64,000 nt of DNA from Conus ventricosus (taxonomy: Eukaryota; Mollusca; Gastropoda; Neogastropoda; Conidae): the NCBI GenBank assembly GCA_018398815.1, contig CM031628.1:8281474-8345473 (forward strand), read 5' to 3'. Both the position numbers and the translations under genes were made by a program. A model generated the notes under the pieces. The model did no database searches. It had not been told where the DNA came from and was given only the letters and a program-made list of their open reading frames with translations. Positions 22,628-35,964 of this stretch are shown here, in pieces (the first letter of the stretch is position 1; every line of letters starts with the position of its first letter).

Positions 22628-25600
22628 TTAAATCAGATGAAAAATGTTAATCTCTCTCAAAAACTCAAGGATCAGTCTGAGGCGGGACATCCTGAACAGG
22701 ATCTTCATGGACTCGCTGTAAAATGTTTGTGTCTCACATCGTGCAAGTCCCAACACTCTAAAAGAACATGTTTCATTGTGAGTGGCGCATGACATGGAAT
22801 GCACCACGGAGCTTCTTCACTCTTTAAAAGGTAAGAATGGGTAAAATACGAATGGCCGTGTGCAGCCGGCACAGAACCGTTCCTCTTTACGACCACCCGA
22901 CGTGGATGGGAGGAAGTCCTTAAGGTTTGGACGGATCTGAAAGAGTTTGTTATTCGTCTGTGTGTTCCAATCCTCCTGCCAGAGGTCTCTCACATAATCG
23001 TTAATTTTGGGTTTCACATCTGAGCAGGGGATATAAGTGTTGGACAGTTTCTCTCTTGTGGCGTTCTTGGCTAAACGATCAACCATTTCGTTCCCGCCGA
23101 TGCCAACATGACCAGGAACCCAAGCAAGAGTAATGTTGTAACCGTCCGCCTTCAACTTGCTAAAAAGTTCAAAAAAAAGTAAAAGTTCTGGATGCTGAAG
23201 GTTGCAGCCAGCTATGGCCTCCAAAGCTGACAGCGAGTCCGACAGAACCAGAAAATCCCTCTTCGAAGAATGTGAAATTATCTTCAAAGCCAGTACCAGA
23301 GCAGTAAGTTCAGCAGAATAGACAGAAGCATCGGAATGGATATGTTCCAACAGTATCTGAGAAGGAGCCCCAGGGCAGTAGGCTGCACAGGCCACTCCAT
23401 CTTCAGACTTGGAAAACCGTCAGTGAAAACTTTTTGATAGGATGGGAATTTCGAACAGAGCTCAGCATACAACGCCTTGTACGCCAGAGAGCTGGTAGAC
23501 TCTTTACGAAAAGCTGCAAGATCGAAATCAATCTCTGGTGTGAAAAAGGTCCACGGAGGTTGATCCGGAAACTTGGAAAAATCCGACACAACTCCTAGGT
23601 CTAGACCTGCATTCCGCACGTGAGGCTGCATACGAAGACCAAACGGCGGAATACAGTTAGGGTTGGTTTCGAATTTGTTTTGAAACTGAGGGTCAAAGAC
23701 ACAGTCATAGGCAGGATTCTGCGGTTCTGAGAACAGTCGGATGTAATAATTCAAAGACAGTTTCAGCCTGCGGTTGGACAGTGAAGGTTCACCCGCCTCT
23801 GCGTACAGGCTGTACACAGGGGTGGTGCGGAACGCTCCAAGACAGAGACAAAGCCCTTGATGGTGGATAGGGTCCAAGAGTTTGAGGTAAGATGATCTTG
23901 CGGAGCCGTACACAGCACAACCGTAGTCCAGTTTGGAACGGACCAGGGCTCTGTAGAGGTGCAACAAAGTTTTCTTATCAGCCCCAGTCGGTGTGTGCTA
24001 CGACCCGCAGAATATTCAGTGCCTTTTGGCAAGCAGTTTTGAGTTTTTAATATGGCTGAGAAAGTTAAGTTTTTGTCAAAAATGACTCCCAAAATTTGGC
24101 CTCTTTAACAGCTGGAATGGGAGATTTCCCTACTTGAAGTTCAGGATCTGGAAAAAACTGACGGAAATTATGGAAGTGAATACACTGCGTCTTTGTTGAG
24201 AAAAGGTAGAAACCGTTTTCATCTGCCCACTGATGGATTTTATCTACGCAAAGCTGGAGCCTGCGCTGGACACTCGGGTACAGGCTTCCAGTTGCGTAGA
24301 CAGCAAAATCATCCACAAACAATGAGCAGTCTGAACCCTGCTGAACTGATTTCACAATGTTGTTGATTTTAATACTAAAGAGGGCAGGAGACAGTATGCT
24401 CCCCTGTGGAACACCCAACTCTGCTCGTGGACATCAGAGAGAGTGGTGCCAACCCGGACCTGAAACTGTCGTTCTGCCAAAAAATTTTGAATAAAAAGCG
24501 GAAGATGACCTCGAAAACCCAGATCGTGGAGATCATGAAGTATCCCCGACTTCCAGGTGGTATCGTAGGCCTTCTCTAAGTCGAAAAAAATTGCCACTGC
24601 ATGCTCTCTGTTCAAAAAAGCGTTCCGAAGTGTAGATTCCAGACGAATCAAATGGTCAACTGTAGACCGATGTTTGCGGAAACCACACTGTTCTTTCGCC
24701 AAAAGGCCATCGTTTCGAGTTTCCACATGAGCCTAGCATTGACCTTTTTTTTCCATCAATTTACAAACACAGCTGGTCAAAGCTATGGGACGGTAGTTTG
24801 ATGGGTTAGAAAGATCTTTTCCAGGTTTGGGAATTGGAATAATGAGGGCTTTCCGCCAAGAAGGTGGAAAGAAACCAGTAGTCCACACATGGTTGTATAC
24901 CTGTAGCAGGATGTTCAGACCTATTTGCGGAAGATGTTTCAAGAGTTGATAATGGATTTCATCTAGACCTGGAGAGGAATCGCTGCAAGAGAGTAAGGCA
25001 GATTTCAGCTCGTTTAACGTGAAAGGAAGATTGTAGTTGTAGTCTTCCATGTTGTCTGACGAAAAGTTTGCAGGGTGATTTTTCTTTAAGGTTTTATTTT
25101 TGACAAAAGTGGTTGATTTGTTAGAAGAGGAGGAATTCTTTTCTATGGTTGAAGCCAGCAGATTAGCAACTGCTTTTTTCTCTGTTATTAAAGAGTCAGC
25201 AAACTTGAGATGGTTCACAGTGGGAACGGTTGTTCTTCCCTTGATTTTTTAATGATGTTCCACACTTTTTTCTTGGAAGTTTTCGACGTCAGCCTGGAGC
25301 AGAAACTTCTCCAGGACCGACGTTTACTGATGTTAAAAGTGTGTCTCGAATTAGCTCGAGTTTCTGATGGGCTCGAGCGTTGGACCCGAAGGTCGATGGT
25401 ACACATGACGCTGAGCCCGTTTTCTAACTTTGGAAATTTGTTGGCAGTCTGAATCAAACCAGGGGTGTTTTTGGCATTTGAAGTTTATCGGCAGACACTG
25501 GAATACAAGCTTTAGCACACTTGATCACAGTGTTGTCAGTGATTCTGCTGGGTCCGGACTCTGAGAAAATCACGTCCTGGAATGCCTTAGAAATAGTGGC

Positions 25601-26322
25601 TGCAAATAGATCCCAGTTTGCTTTCTTATAATTTTAGATGTTGAGAGACAGAGACGTGTTCAGTTATTACAGGTTTGTAGAAGGACAGGGAAATGGTCAC
25701 TTCCGTGCAGATCGTCATGGACAGACCACTCATAGTCCCAGGACCAGCGAGGGGTCACAAACCGACAAATCTAAACACGAAAGTGAACCTGTGGAAGAGT
25801 GGAGGTAAGTTGCAGATCCGTCGTTCAGACAACACAAATCCAAATCCGAAAGGACATCCTCAATTAGCAGACCTCTGGATGACGAACTGACACTACCCCA
25901 AAGAGGATTGTGACCGTTAAAGTCCACCCAACAGCAAAAAAGGTCGAGGAAGTTCACCTATCAGACTGACAAGGTCCTGACGACAAACCGGGACAGAAGG
26001 AGGTAGATAAAGAGAACAGATTGTCACAGTCTTGTGGAGAGTGACTCTCGCAGCTACAGCCTGAAGGGAGGTAGACAGAGCGACAGGACTATACAGCAAA
26101 GTTTTGTGTAGAGAAGGGCAAACACCGCCCGACAGTCCCAACGTGGATGGTTGTGCAGGTTTTGAAAGAATATTAAAGCCAGAAAGATTAAAGGTCTTCT
26201 GGCTTTGAATTTGAGTTTCCTGAAGAGCCACGAGGGAAGGTTTTAGAGATGACACAGAACAGCAGCTCCATCAAAGTTGAATTAAGTCCAACGGATCTTC
26301 CTATGGAATATGTACGATCCAT
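22628..26322 (-). pseudogene. LINE C ORF2, frameshifted
   Basis: Family start near 26322 and stop near 22628. It keeps LSDSLSALEAIAGCN and WVPGHVGIGGNEMVDRLAKN (RNase H), the FVDD box (CSLFVDDFAVYATG, around 24310) and PPSWRKALIIPIPKPG. The endonuclease part is heavily frameshifted. Confidence 0.82.
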
Positions 26323-26344
26323 GTGCAGAGGGTGAAAGAGAGAG

Positions 26345-26751
26345 ATCATCATCTCCTCCTCAACTCTGCTGCAATGAGTGAATTTTTGTTTATTTATTTT
26401 CACTGAGTATGTTGTCTACAGGCTGCTTGGCAGACATTGCCAACAGGTGAAGGTGTCTGGATTTGAGACGTGAGTTTCTTCCTCCATCTCCACACACCCT
26501 CCACACCTGGGTTGAACTCCCTTGCCCGCAACGGGCAACTGGACAGAGGAGTTCGAGGGGGTATTGCTGTTTTTTAATCGCCCAGCATCAATGTTGGGGT
26601 AGACTGCGAGCAGTCAGAGGGGTGGGGATTTTTGCTCCACCAGGCAGTCCATTTTGGGTTGAGAGTGGTGGGACCTGCTTCCACCAGAGTTTGACAGTTC
26701 GTACTGCAGTGTCTTCGCAAGCGTAAAGTCATCAGTCCTGACCAGCAACTA
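26345..26751 (-). pseudogene. LINE C ORF1, 3' part only
   Basis: Only the Pro/Ser-rich C-terminal third is recognisable by alignment to copies A and F. Dense indels destroy every frame. Confidence 0.65.
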
Positions 26752-26955
26752 GGATAAGATAAGATAAGATAAATTTTGCTTATAGCCCAGCCGACCGCAA
26801 AGGGCCATATCCAGGGCTGTCAACCACTTAAAATCATCTCACCCATCATCTAAAAAAAAAAAATAAAAAAAAAACCCACTTTCATACATCTCATTAAATG
26901 ACATCGTCACAAAACGCACCAGAACTTCTTTAAAAATCTTTCTTCCGTAAAAATC

Positions 26956-29900
26956 TTAATCAGATGAAAAATATTAATCGTCTCCTCAAAAACCAAGGAT
27001 CACATCCGGCGGGAATCCCTGACCATGATCTTCATGGACTCCGCTGTAAAATGTTTTGGTCTCACATCGTGCAAGTCCCACCACTCTAAAAGAACATTTT
27101 CATTGTGAGTGGCGCATGACATGAAAGCACCACGACTTCACACTCTTTAAAAGGTAAGCATAAGGGTAAAATACAATGCCGTGTGCAGCCGGCACAGAAC
27201 CGTTCCACTTTACGACCTCCCGACGTGGATGGGAGGAATCCTTAAGGTTTTGACGGATCTGAAAGAGTTTGTTACTCAGTCTGTGGTGTTCCAAGCCTCC
27301 TCTGCAGAGTCTCTCACATAATCTAAACTTTGGTTTCACATCTGAAACAGGGATATATATGTTGGACAGTTTTCTCTCTGTGGCGTTCTTGGCTAAACGA
27401 TCAACCATTTCGTTCCCGCCGATCCAACATTACGCAGGAACCCATGCTAGAGTAAATGTTTAACCGTGCCGCCTTCCAACTTGCTAGAAAAAGTTCAAAG
27501 AAATCAAATTGATCTGATGCTGAAGGTTGCGGCCTGCTATGGCCTTCCAAAAAGCTGAAAGCGGAACCGACAGCACCAGAAAGTCCACTTTGAAGAATGT
27601 GAGATTCTCTTTCAAAGCCAGTACCAGAGCAGTAAGTTCAGCAAATATACAGAAGCATCTGAATGGATATGTTTCAACAGTATCTGAGAAGCAGCCCCCA
27701 GGCAGTAGGCTGCACAGGCCACTCCCTCTTCCAGACTTGGAACCGTCAAGTGAAAACTTTGTTGATAGGATGGGGAATTTGGAACAGAGCGCAGCAAACA
27801 AAGCCGTGTACGCCAGAGAGCTGGTAGACATCTTTGCGAAAAGCTGCAAAGATCGAAAACGAATCACTCTGGCGTGAAGAAGTCCCGGAGTTGATCCGGA
27901 AACTTAGAAAAATCCCGACACAAACTCCTAGTCTAGACTCAATTCCGCACGTGAGGCTGCATACGAAGACCAAAGCACGCGGAATACTTCGGGGTTGTTT
28001 TCAAACTTACTTGAAGCGGAAGACAAAGACACCAGTCATAGCATGATTCTGCGGTTCTGAGAACCAGTTGGAATAATAATCAAAGACAGTTTCACCTGCG
28101 TTGACAATGAAGTTCACCCCCCTCTGCGTACGGCTGTACACAGGGGAGTGCGGAACTCACCAAGACAGAGACGAAGCCCTTGATGTTGGATAGGGTCTCC
28201 AAGAGTTAGAGTAAGAGGGTCTTGCGGAGCCGTACACAGCACCACCGTAGTCCTAGATTTGGAACGGACCCAAGCTCGTAGAGGTGCAGGGCAGCAAAGT
28301 TTTTCTTATCAGCCCCCAGTCGTTGTGTGCTAACGACCCGCCAGAATATTCAGAGCTTTCTGGCCAAAAGTTTTGAGTTTTTTGATGTTCTGAGAAAGTA
28401 GAGTTTTTTGGTCAAAAATAACACCCCTGAATTTGCTTCTTTTCAACTGGAATGGTGGACTTGTCCAGACGAATTTCAGGATCATCAAAGAATCGACAGA
28501 AAATTGTGGAAATGAATTGACTGATTTGAGGTACGGAAAGGTAAACCCGTTTTCCTCGTCCCACAGTTTGGATCTGTGACGCAGAAGTTGGATCGACGCT
28601 GTACACTGTGGTAAGAAGCTCCAACTGGCATACACGCAAAGTCAGCAACACACAGAGGAGGTCGCGGTGCCCATTCTACCGATTGGCCAATGTCATTTAT
28701 AATAATGCTGATAAGGGCGGAGAAAGGATGCTCCCCTGAGGAACACCCAACTCCTGCCCAGATTTCGAGGTGTGTGTGCCAACACGCTCCTGGAACTGTC
28801 CGAACGCTAAAAGTTTGAATGAACAAGGCAGTGACCCCTAAAACCAAGTCTTGCAGGTCCATGAGACTTCCCTGCTTTCCACTGTGTCGAACGCCTTTTC
28901 GAGTAAAAAAAACACACGTGCTTGCATGTAAACAAAGCAATTGCGGATGGTGGTTATCCAGACGGATTAAGATGGTCAAAACCGACGAGTGTACTTCCGA
29001 AACCGCACTGTTCACTGGCCAAAAAGACCATCGTTTCCACTTCCACACTCAGACGGAGTTGCCATCTATTTCCATCAGCTTACAGAGGCAGCTGGTCAGA
29101 GCGAATTGGCGATAGTTGGAAGGGTTGTAAGTTCCTTTTCCAGGCTTTGGATGGGAATGATCAGGGCTTTCCTGCCAGAGGGCGGAAAGACCCTGAGTCC
29201 AGATATGTTATAGACTGAGACGAGTCCTGAAGACAGCATTCCGGAAAATGTTACACGGAACCTGATAATGAATGTCATCCAGACCAGGGGCAGAATCGTG
29301 CAGGTTTCTAAGGCTGATTTTGAGTTCAACGATTGAAAAAGGAAGAGTATAGGTTTCAGAGTGTCTGTGTGAAAATTGTAATAGGATTATCTCTCTAACC
29401 TCGTTTTTCATAAAAAGACTGCAAGATTTTATTTGAAGAAGAGGAGTTCTGTTGGATGGTGGAGGCCAACAGATTGCAACAGCTGTTTGTCAGTGATTCA
29501 GAGCAATCAGAATTTCAATGATGATGGAGGGGTGGTGTCTTTCTTTTCTTCCTTTGATTTTTCTAATGATGTTCCAAAACTTTTTTCTTTGGAAGTTTTA
29601 GATGTCAGCCCTGAGCAAAGTTTCTCCATGACCGATCGTTTACTGATTTGAACATGTTGTCCCCTCGATTGTCGCACGGAGTTTTCTGATGGGACCTCAT
29701 AGCGGTTGGACCTGAAAAGGTCGTTGGTATAAACCCGACCTGAGCCTGTTTGCGAAACTTTTGAAATTTGTTGGCAGTCTGAATTGACCAGGTAGTTTAT
29801 GCAGTTGAAGTTTATCGGAAGACCACTGGAAATACAAGCTTTAGCACACTTATCACGGAGTTAGACAGTGAATTCCTGCTGGGTCTGGAACTCTAAAAAA

Positions 29901-30667
29901 ATCATTGTCTGGAATTCTTTTGAATAGTGGTTGCAAATAGATCCCAGTTTGCTTTCTATATAAATGAAGATGTTGAGAGACAGAGGCGTTTCAGTTAAAA
30001 AGGGGCTGTAAAAGAACAGGGAAATGTCACGTCCTGCAATCGTCATGGACAGACCACGCGATGTCCATGACCACAGCGAGGGTCACAAACCGACAAAATC
30101 AAAGCACGAAAAGAACCTGTGGAAAGTGGAGATAAGTGCAGAACCGCGTTCAAGAGACACACAAATCCAAATCTGAAAGGGACATATCCCTCAATTAGCA
30201 AACCTCTGGATGAAACGTACTGGCCACTACCCCAAAGAGGATTTGTGAACCCGTTAAAGTCACCCAACAGCAAAAAAGGTCCGAGGAAGTTCTTCTATCA
30301 GACCTGACAAGGTCCTGAACGTACAAACCGGGACAGAAGGTGAGAGATAAAGGGAACAATTGTCCACAGTCTTTGGAGATTGGACTACCTCTCGTGCTAT
30401 GGCCTGAAGGGAGGTAGACAGAGTGACAAGGACTATACACCAAGATTTGTGTAGGAGAAGGGCAAACACCGCCCGACAGTCCCAACGTGGAAGGTTTTAG
30501 CAGGTTTTATGAAAGAATATATAAACCAGAAAGATTAATAGTCTTCTGGCTTTGAATTTGAATTTCCTTGAAGAGCCCACGACGAAGGTTTTAGGATTGA
30601 CACAGAAGCTGCAGCTCCTCAAATTTTGAATTTAATCCACGGATATCCAATGAATATTGTACTCCAT
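26956..30667 (-). pseudogene. LINE D ORF2, destroyed by indels, mosaic
   Basis: Start region near 30667, end near 26956. Short open pieces show RNase H (MVDRLAKNATERKLSN) and a divergent RT where the usual FVDD context reads PPLCVADFACMPVG. No long frame survives. Confidence 0.75.
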
Positions 30668-30689
30668 GTGCATAGGCAAAAGTAAGAAA

Positions 30690-32016
30690 TCAGGTCATCT
30701 CCTCTTCAAAACGTCCGCTTCTAAGGACGAATTTATTAGTTAGTTTTACTGGACTGTGGTGTTACTTTGGACCTGCTGCAGACTTGGCCCACAAGGTGAC
30801 AAAGGCCTGGAGTTTGGAGATGGTGAGTTCTGAATTTGGGAGATGTGGAGGTTTCTTCCTCATCTCCAACCATCTCCACACTGGGTTTGAAACCTCCCTT
30901 TCCCGCCACTCACTGGACAGAAGGAGTTCGAGGTGCGGGTGCTGGTTTTTTATCTGCCCATCATCCAGATGTTGTAACTGCGGGCAGTGCTGAGGGTGCA
31001 GATTTTTTTGCCTGCCACCAGGGGCATTCACTGTGGGTGGAGTGTGACCTGCTTCCACCAGAGCTGACAGTTCTTCCTTGCAGTGTCTTGGAAAAGATAA
31101 ATCATCAGTCTGGCAGCAGACCGGACCGATGTGGAAAATTTTTCTTTACGGCCACGAAGCAAATGAAGATGCTGTGGGCGTCTGACTGCCCACAACCTGT
31201 TTGCGGGCCTCAAAAAGGAGAGCGCGTGCTGGGGTGAACTCTTTTATTGTGGATTCTTGAATAAAAGAGTCAGTTTCTTGAAGAGGAGGGGATTCGCGCC
31301 CGCAGTTAGCACAATGTCCGGATCTTTTGCAACGCCCCATCATGGGATGCCTTGCAGCAAACACCGCACACCTCCTCCCAGAACAGCGTCTCTTGACAAG
31401 GTGTCCAAACCTTTTCTGTGCATCTGAAACACCTTAACGTGGACGGTACATACAGAGAACATGAACATTAAGGTAACCGACTTTTGAAGACACCGGAGCA
31501 GCACAGGTTGCAGCACGTCTGAAAGGGGTTGGGGGTCCACTCTCTCTGAACCTTTCTTAACGTACACCCTGCGCACCTCCGTCACACCTTGGGACCCAAG
31601 TTCCGTCTTGATCTCTGTCCTCTGAACCCCTGATAATTTCGCAGCCGAATCACACCTTTTGACGAATTTACTGTTTATGAGAATCACCCTGATACTCCCT
31701 GTCCAATTGCGGGGGCGAGAACAGCTGTTTCAGAATTGCGGGGGGAATGCACAGGAATTAGAATGAGCCATTCCTCAAACCTTGAACTTGACGAGGCGGT
31801 CACCTGCTAGACTGAAAGCCTTTTGGATGGCAAAAGGGCTCAGAGATTAAAGGGGTCTTTCCTGCCCGTCCCTTCCATCACGAGCCAGGAAGCCCAGAAA
31901 ACCTGTCTTCTGTCGTACCTCAGTATCAGAGAATCGCTGCTTTTGAAAGTCCCCTGAAAAAGGATGCTCCTTCACTCTTCCTTTTGGGGGGGATATTTTT
32001 TTTTTGAAAAAGCCAT
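30690..32016 (-). pseudogene. LINE D ORF1, destroyed by indels
   Basis: Family start near 32016 and stop near 30690. Knuckle remnants and the GIXS-like Pro/Ser tail are recognisable only in short pieces. Confidence 0.7.
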
Positions 32017-32738
32017 GTTTATTTTATTATATTTCATCCCTCCCTTACCACCCACCTGGAGTCAACTAAGGCCAGGCCAAGAATCACTGACTTACCCCGT
32101 CCAGGCTTCAGGAGAGAATACAACAGACAAAACCCTACCAACCCAATCCCCCCTATCTGCCCAACTCCCGGAAACAAGAGCTGAACACTACATGGGTTAG
32201 TCTTGGCCGCCGGAGAAATGCCCTGTATGGACCCAGCCCCAGAAGGGAGCCGATTAGATACACCCGGCCAAAGTGTACTTCCCTGTCTAAGGAGAGGTTC
32301 CGAAGCCAAAGTGATTGTTGAGAGACGCTGGCCCTCTCAATCACCAGGATCTCATTCCCCCTCCGTACACAGGTCGCACCGCACAGCAAACACGGCGGAT
32401 CTTAAGAGACCACAGAGAGAAAAGGGATGTGAAAAAGAAGACATGAAGGAGACGAAGAAGAAACAGGGCAAAAAAAGCAGAAACAAGAAAAGGAAAAGGC
32501 GGGTTTTTTTACTCTTTAGTCAGATCCTCAACCTTAGCCTATCTGACATGGGGAAGCCCTACCAGGGCATCAACTCCTTACCACGTATGCATAGGCCAGA
32601 CAGCATCTTAGCTTCTCGGACCTAGAAGCATTTGGAAGAAAACCAGCCAATCTACAATAATGATGCCCCCGCCAGCAAAGCCTATGGGATCACTGACACA
32701 CGCAACCTCCTGACCACGACTAGGTCGCAACCCCCGAT

Positions 32739-33383
32739 GGAGAAGACAGGTGAAATGGTCACTTCGTGCAGACGTCATGGACAGACCACTTCAAAGTCCA
32801 AGGACCAGCGAGGGTCACAAACCGACAAATCTAAACACAGAAAGTGAACCTGTGGAAGAGTGGAGGTAAGATGGCAAGAACCTTCGATCAGACAACACAA
32901 ATCTAAATCCTACAGGACATCCTCAATTAGCAGACCTCTGGAATGACGACTGACACAACCCAAAGAGGATTTGGACCATAAAAAGTCACCCAACAGCAAA
33001 AAATGGTCGAGAATCTCTAATTCAACTGACAAGGTCCGACGACAAACGGGACATAAGGTGGCCAGATACAGTGAGCAATTGTGACAGTCTTGAGGAGAGT
33101 GACTCTCGCAGCAACAGCCTGAAGGGAGGTAGACAGAGCGACAGGACTATACAACAAAGTTTTATGTAGGAGAAGGGCAACACCGCCCGACAGTCCAACG
33201 TGGATGGTTGTGCAGGTTTTGAAAGAATATTAAAGCCAGAAAAGAGTTAAGGTCTTCTGGCTTTGAATTTGAGTTTCTTGAAGAGCCACGACGGAAGGTT
33301 TTTAGAGACTGACACAGAAGCTGCAGCTCCTCGAAGTTGGAATTTAGACCACGGATATTCCAATGGAATATTGTATTATCCAT
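32739..33383 (-). pseudogene. LINE E ORF2 fragment (endonuclease N-terminal part)
   Basis: Starts MDNTIFHWNIRGLNSNFEEL at 33383 and is lost after about 210 codons at the junction with copy D. Confidence 0.75.
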
Positions 33384-33409
33384 GGTGCAGAGGGCGAAAA
33401 GGAGAGAGA

Positions 33410-34732
33410 TCAGGTCATCTCTCCTCAACGTCTGCGTCCAATGGAGAGAATTTATTATTTAGTTTCACTGGGACTGTGTTGGTCTTTGGACCTGCTGGCA
33501 GACTTGCCCGCAGGTGACAAAGGCCTGGAGTTTGGAGATGGTGGAGGTCTGGATTTGGGAGATGTGGAGGTTTCTTCTTCATCTCCACCATCTCCACGCT
33601 GGGTGGACTCCCTTGCCTGCACGGGCACTGGATAGGGGAGTTCGAGCGGAATTGCTGGTGTTTTTAGTCTGCCCAGCAGCAGATGTTGTAGACTGCTGGG
33701 CAGTCTGAGGGGTGGCGGATTTTTTGCCTCCACCAGGGGCAGTCACCTTGGGTTGGAAGGTGGTGGACCTGCTTCCACCAGAGTTAACAGTTCTGACTTG
33801 CATGTCTTTGAAAACGTAAAGTCATCAGTCTGACAGCAGACTGATCGAGTGGGAACTGCGGGAACCGTCTTTACGGCCGAAGCATATGAAGCTGTTGGAG
33901 TCTGACTGCCCACAACCTGCTTGCGGGCTTCAAAAAAGGAGATCATCTTTCTGTTTTTATTCGTTGAATGTGGATTCCTGAACCAAAGAGGACAGTTTCT
34001 TGAAGAGGAGGGATGATCCGCCACCGCAGTTAGCACAATGTGCCGGATCTTTGCACGGCCATCATGGATTGCCTTGCAGCAAACACCGCACACCTCCTGC
34101 CCAGAACAGCGGTCTCTGACATGTCCAAACCTCGGCACCTGAAGCATCTCAACGGGACGGGACATACAGCTGAACACGGACGTTCAGGTAGCCACTTGAT
34201 GACCGGAGGCAGCACAGGGTTGCAGAAGGTCAGAAAGAGGGTGTTGGTGGCCACTCTCTCTGCACCTTTTCTTGACTGTCACCCTGCGCACCTCCGTCAC
34301 ACCCTGGGACGCCAGTTCCGTTTTTATTTCTGCCTCTGAGACAACCCGTTAGATCTCTGCAGCGAATCACACCTTTCGATGAATTTAACTGTTTTGGGGA
34401 GTCACCCTGATCTCCCTATCCACTAATTTGTTGCCCTCAACAGCTGTTCAGATTGTTTTCTTGATCGACATTGAACTAGAAACGATCCATTCCTCAACCT
34501 TTTGACGGACTGAGGGTCACCTGCTAAGCCTTGAAAGCCCTTTTGAATAGCAAAAGGGCTCAGAGCTGAAAGGGGTCTTTCCTGCTCCGTCCCTTCCACC
34601 ACGAGCCAGGAAGCCCAGAAACCTGTTCTCTGTCGTACCTCCGTGTCAGAATCGCTGTCAGAATAACGTTCCCCTGAAATAGGGGATGCTGCCTCCTCTT
34701 CCTTTTGGGGGGATATTTTTTGATAAAGCCAT
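33410..34732 (-). pseudogene. LINE E ORF1, frameshifted
   Basis: Family start at 34732 and stop at 33410. It keeps parts of the knuckles (RDRCSGQEVCGVCCK) and the Pro/Ser tail (SPKSRPPPSPNSRPLSPAG). Confidence 0.78.
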
Positions 34733-35461
34733 GTTTAGTTTAGTATGTTCATCTCTCCCTTACCCCCCACCTTGGAGTCCAACTAAGGGGCCAGGGCCAA
34801 GAAACCAATGTCTTGACCCCTTCCAGGCTTCGGGAGAGATATACGACAAACAGAAACTACCAACCCTATCCCCCCTGATCATGCTCAACTCCCGGGGACA
34901 GAGAGCTGAGCACTGCAGGGGTTAACTTGGCCAGTAGGGGAACTGTCTGTCTTGACCCAGCCCCAAGAAGGGGAGCCGATTAGTACACCCGGCCAAAGTG
35001 TACTTCCTGTCTAGGAGAGGTCCGAGCCAAAGTGATGTGTTGAGAGCGCTGGCCCTCTCAATCACCAGGATCACATTCCCCTCCGACACAGGTCGCACCG
35101 CACGGCAAACACGGCGGATCTTAAGGAGACCACAGAGAAAAAAAGGAGTGTGGAAAAGAAGACTTGAAGGGAGACGAAGATAGAAAAGGGCCAAATAAAG
35201 GCAGAAAACAAGAAAAGGAGAAAGGCGGTTACTCTTAGTCAGGATCCTCACCCTTAGCCTATCTGACATGGGAAGCCCTACCAGGGCATCAACCTTACCT
35301 ACGTTATGCTTAGGCCAGGCAGCATCTCAACTTCACAGGCCTAGAAGCAGTTGGAAAAAAACCAGCCTATCTTAAAGTATTGATGCCCCCGCCAGCAAAG
35401 CCTAAGGGATCACTGGACCACGCAAGCCCTCCGACCACGACAAGGTCGCAACCCCCGGAGG

Positions 35462-35964
35462 AACCAATGAGGTAAATAACCTGGCAATCAGTTAAAAACC
35501 AATGAGGTCAATAACCTAACAATCAGTTATCAACCAAAAGGTAAATGACCTAACCAGCTGTAAACTGATAAGGTAAAATGACCTAACAATCAGTTACAAG
35601 CCAATGAGTAAAAGACCTAACAATCCGATATAAACTAATGAGGTAAAAGACCTAACAATCAGTTATAAATCAATGAGGTAAATGACCTGAACATTCAGTT
35701 ATAACCAATTAGGTGAATAACTAACAATCACCTAACAAAACAATCAGTTATAACCAATGAGGTAAATGACCTAACAATCAGTTGTAAACTAATTAGGTAA
35801 ATGGCCTCAACAATCAGTTACAAGCCAATGAGGTAAATGACCTAACAATCCTATATAAACTAATGAGGTAAATGACCTAACAATCAGTTATAAATCAATG
35901 AGGTAAATGACCTGAACATTCAGTTATAAACCAATTGAGGTAAATGACCTGAACAATCAGTTAT
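35462..35964. repeat. 36-bp minisatellite, fourth segment
   Basis: The far end of the array begun at 8.2 kb, with more divergent units. Its first bases (AACCAATGAGG) continue the unit broken at the left edge of copy C. Confidence 0.88.

Larger units (their letters stand above)
22430..26751 (-). mobile_element. LINE copy C, ends within ORF1
   Basis: It has the 3' tail, 3' UTR, all of ORF2 and the 3' part of ORF1, then stops abruptly where the tail of copy D begins (GGATAAGATAAGATAAG at 26752). Indels are sparse to about 25,200, more frequent to 26,240 and very dense after that. Confidence 0.85.
26752..32738 (-). mobile_element. LINE copy D, full-length but indel-rich, with a divergent RT core
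   Basis: It has both family ends: TTATC tail at 26752 and the GTTGCGACC head near 32730. Throughout it carries an indel about every 10-20 bp. Between about 28,430 and 29,560 it also differs by many substitutions, while the flanks match copies A and G2 apart from indels. Its 5' end abuts internal endonuclease sequence of copy E. Confidence 0.82.
32739..35461 (-). mobile_element. LINE copy E, 5' half only (3' truncated)
   Basis: It starts inside the endonuclease domain next to the 5' end of copy D and runs to a complete 5' end (CCGGAGG at about 35,455-35,461), then the 36-bp array resumes. The first ~350 bp are indel-rich and the rest is cleaner. The normal 3' end is missing, which target-primed reverse transcription does not produce. 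Confidence 0.83.
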
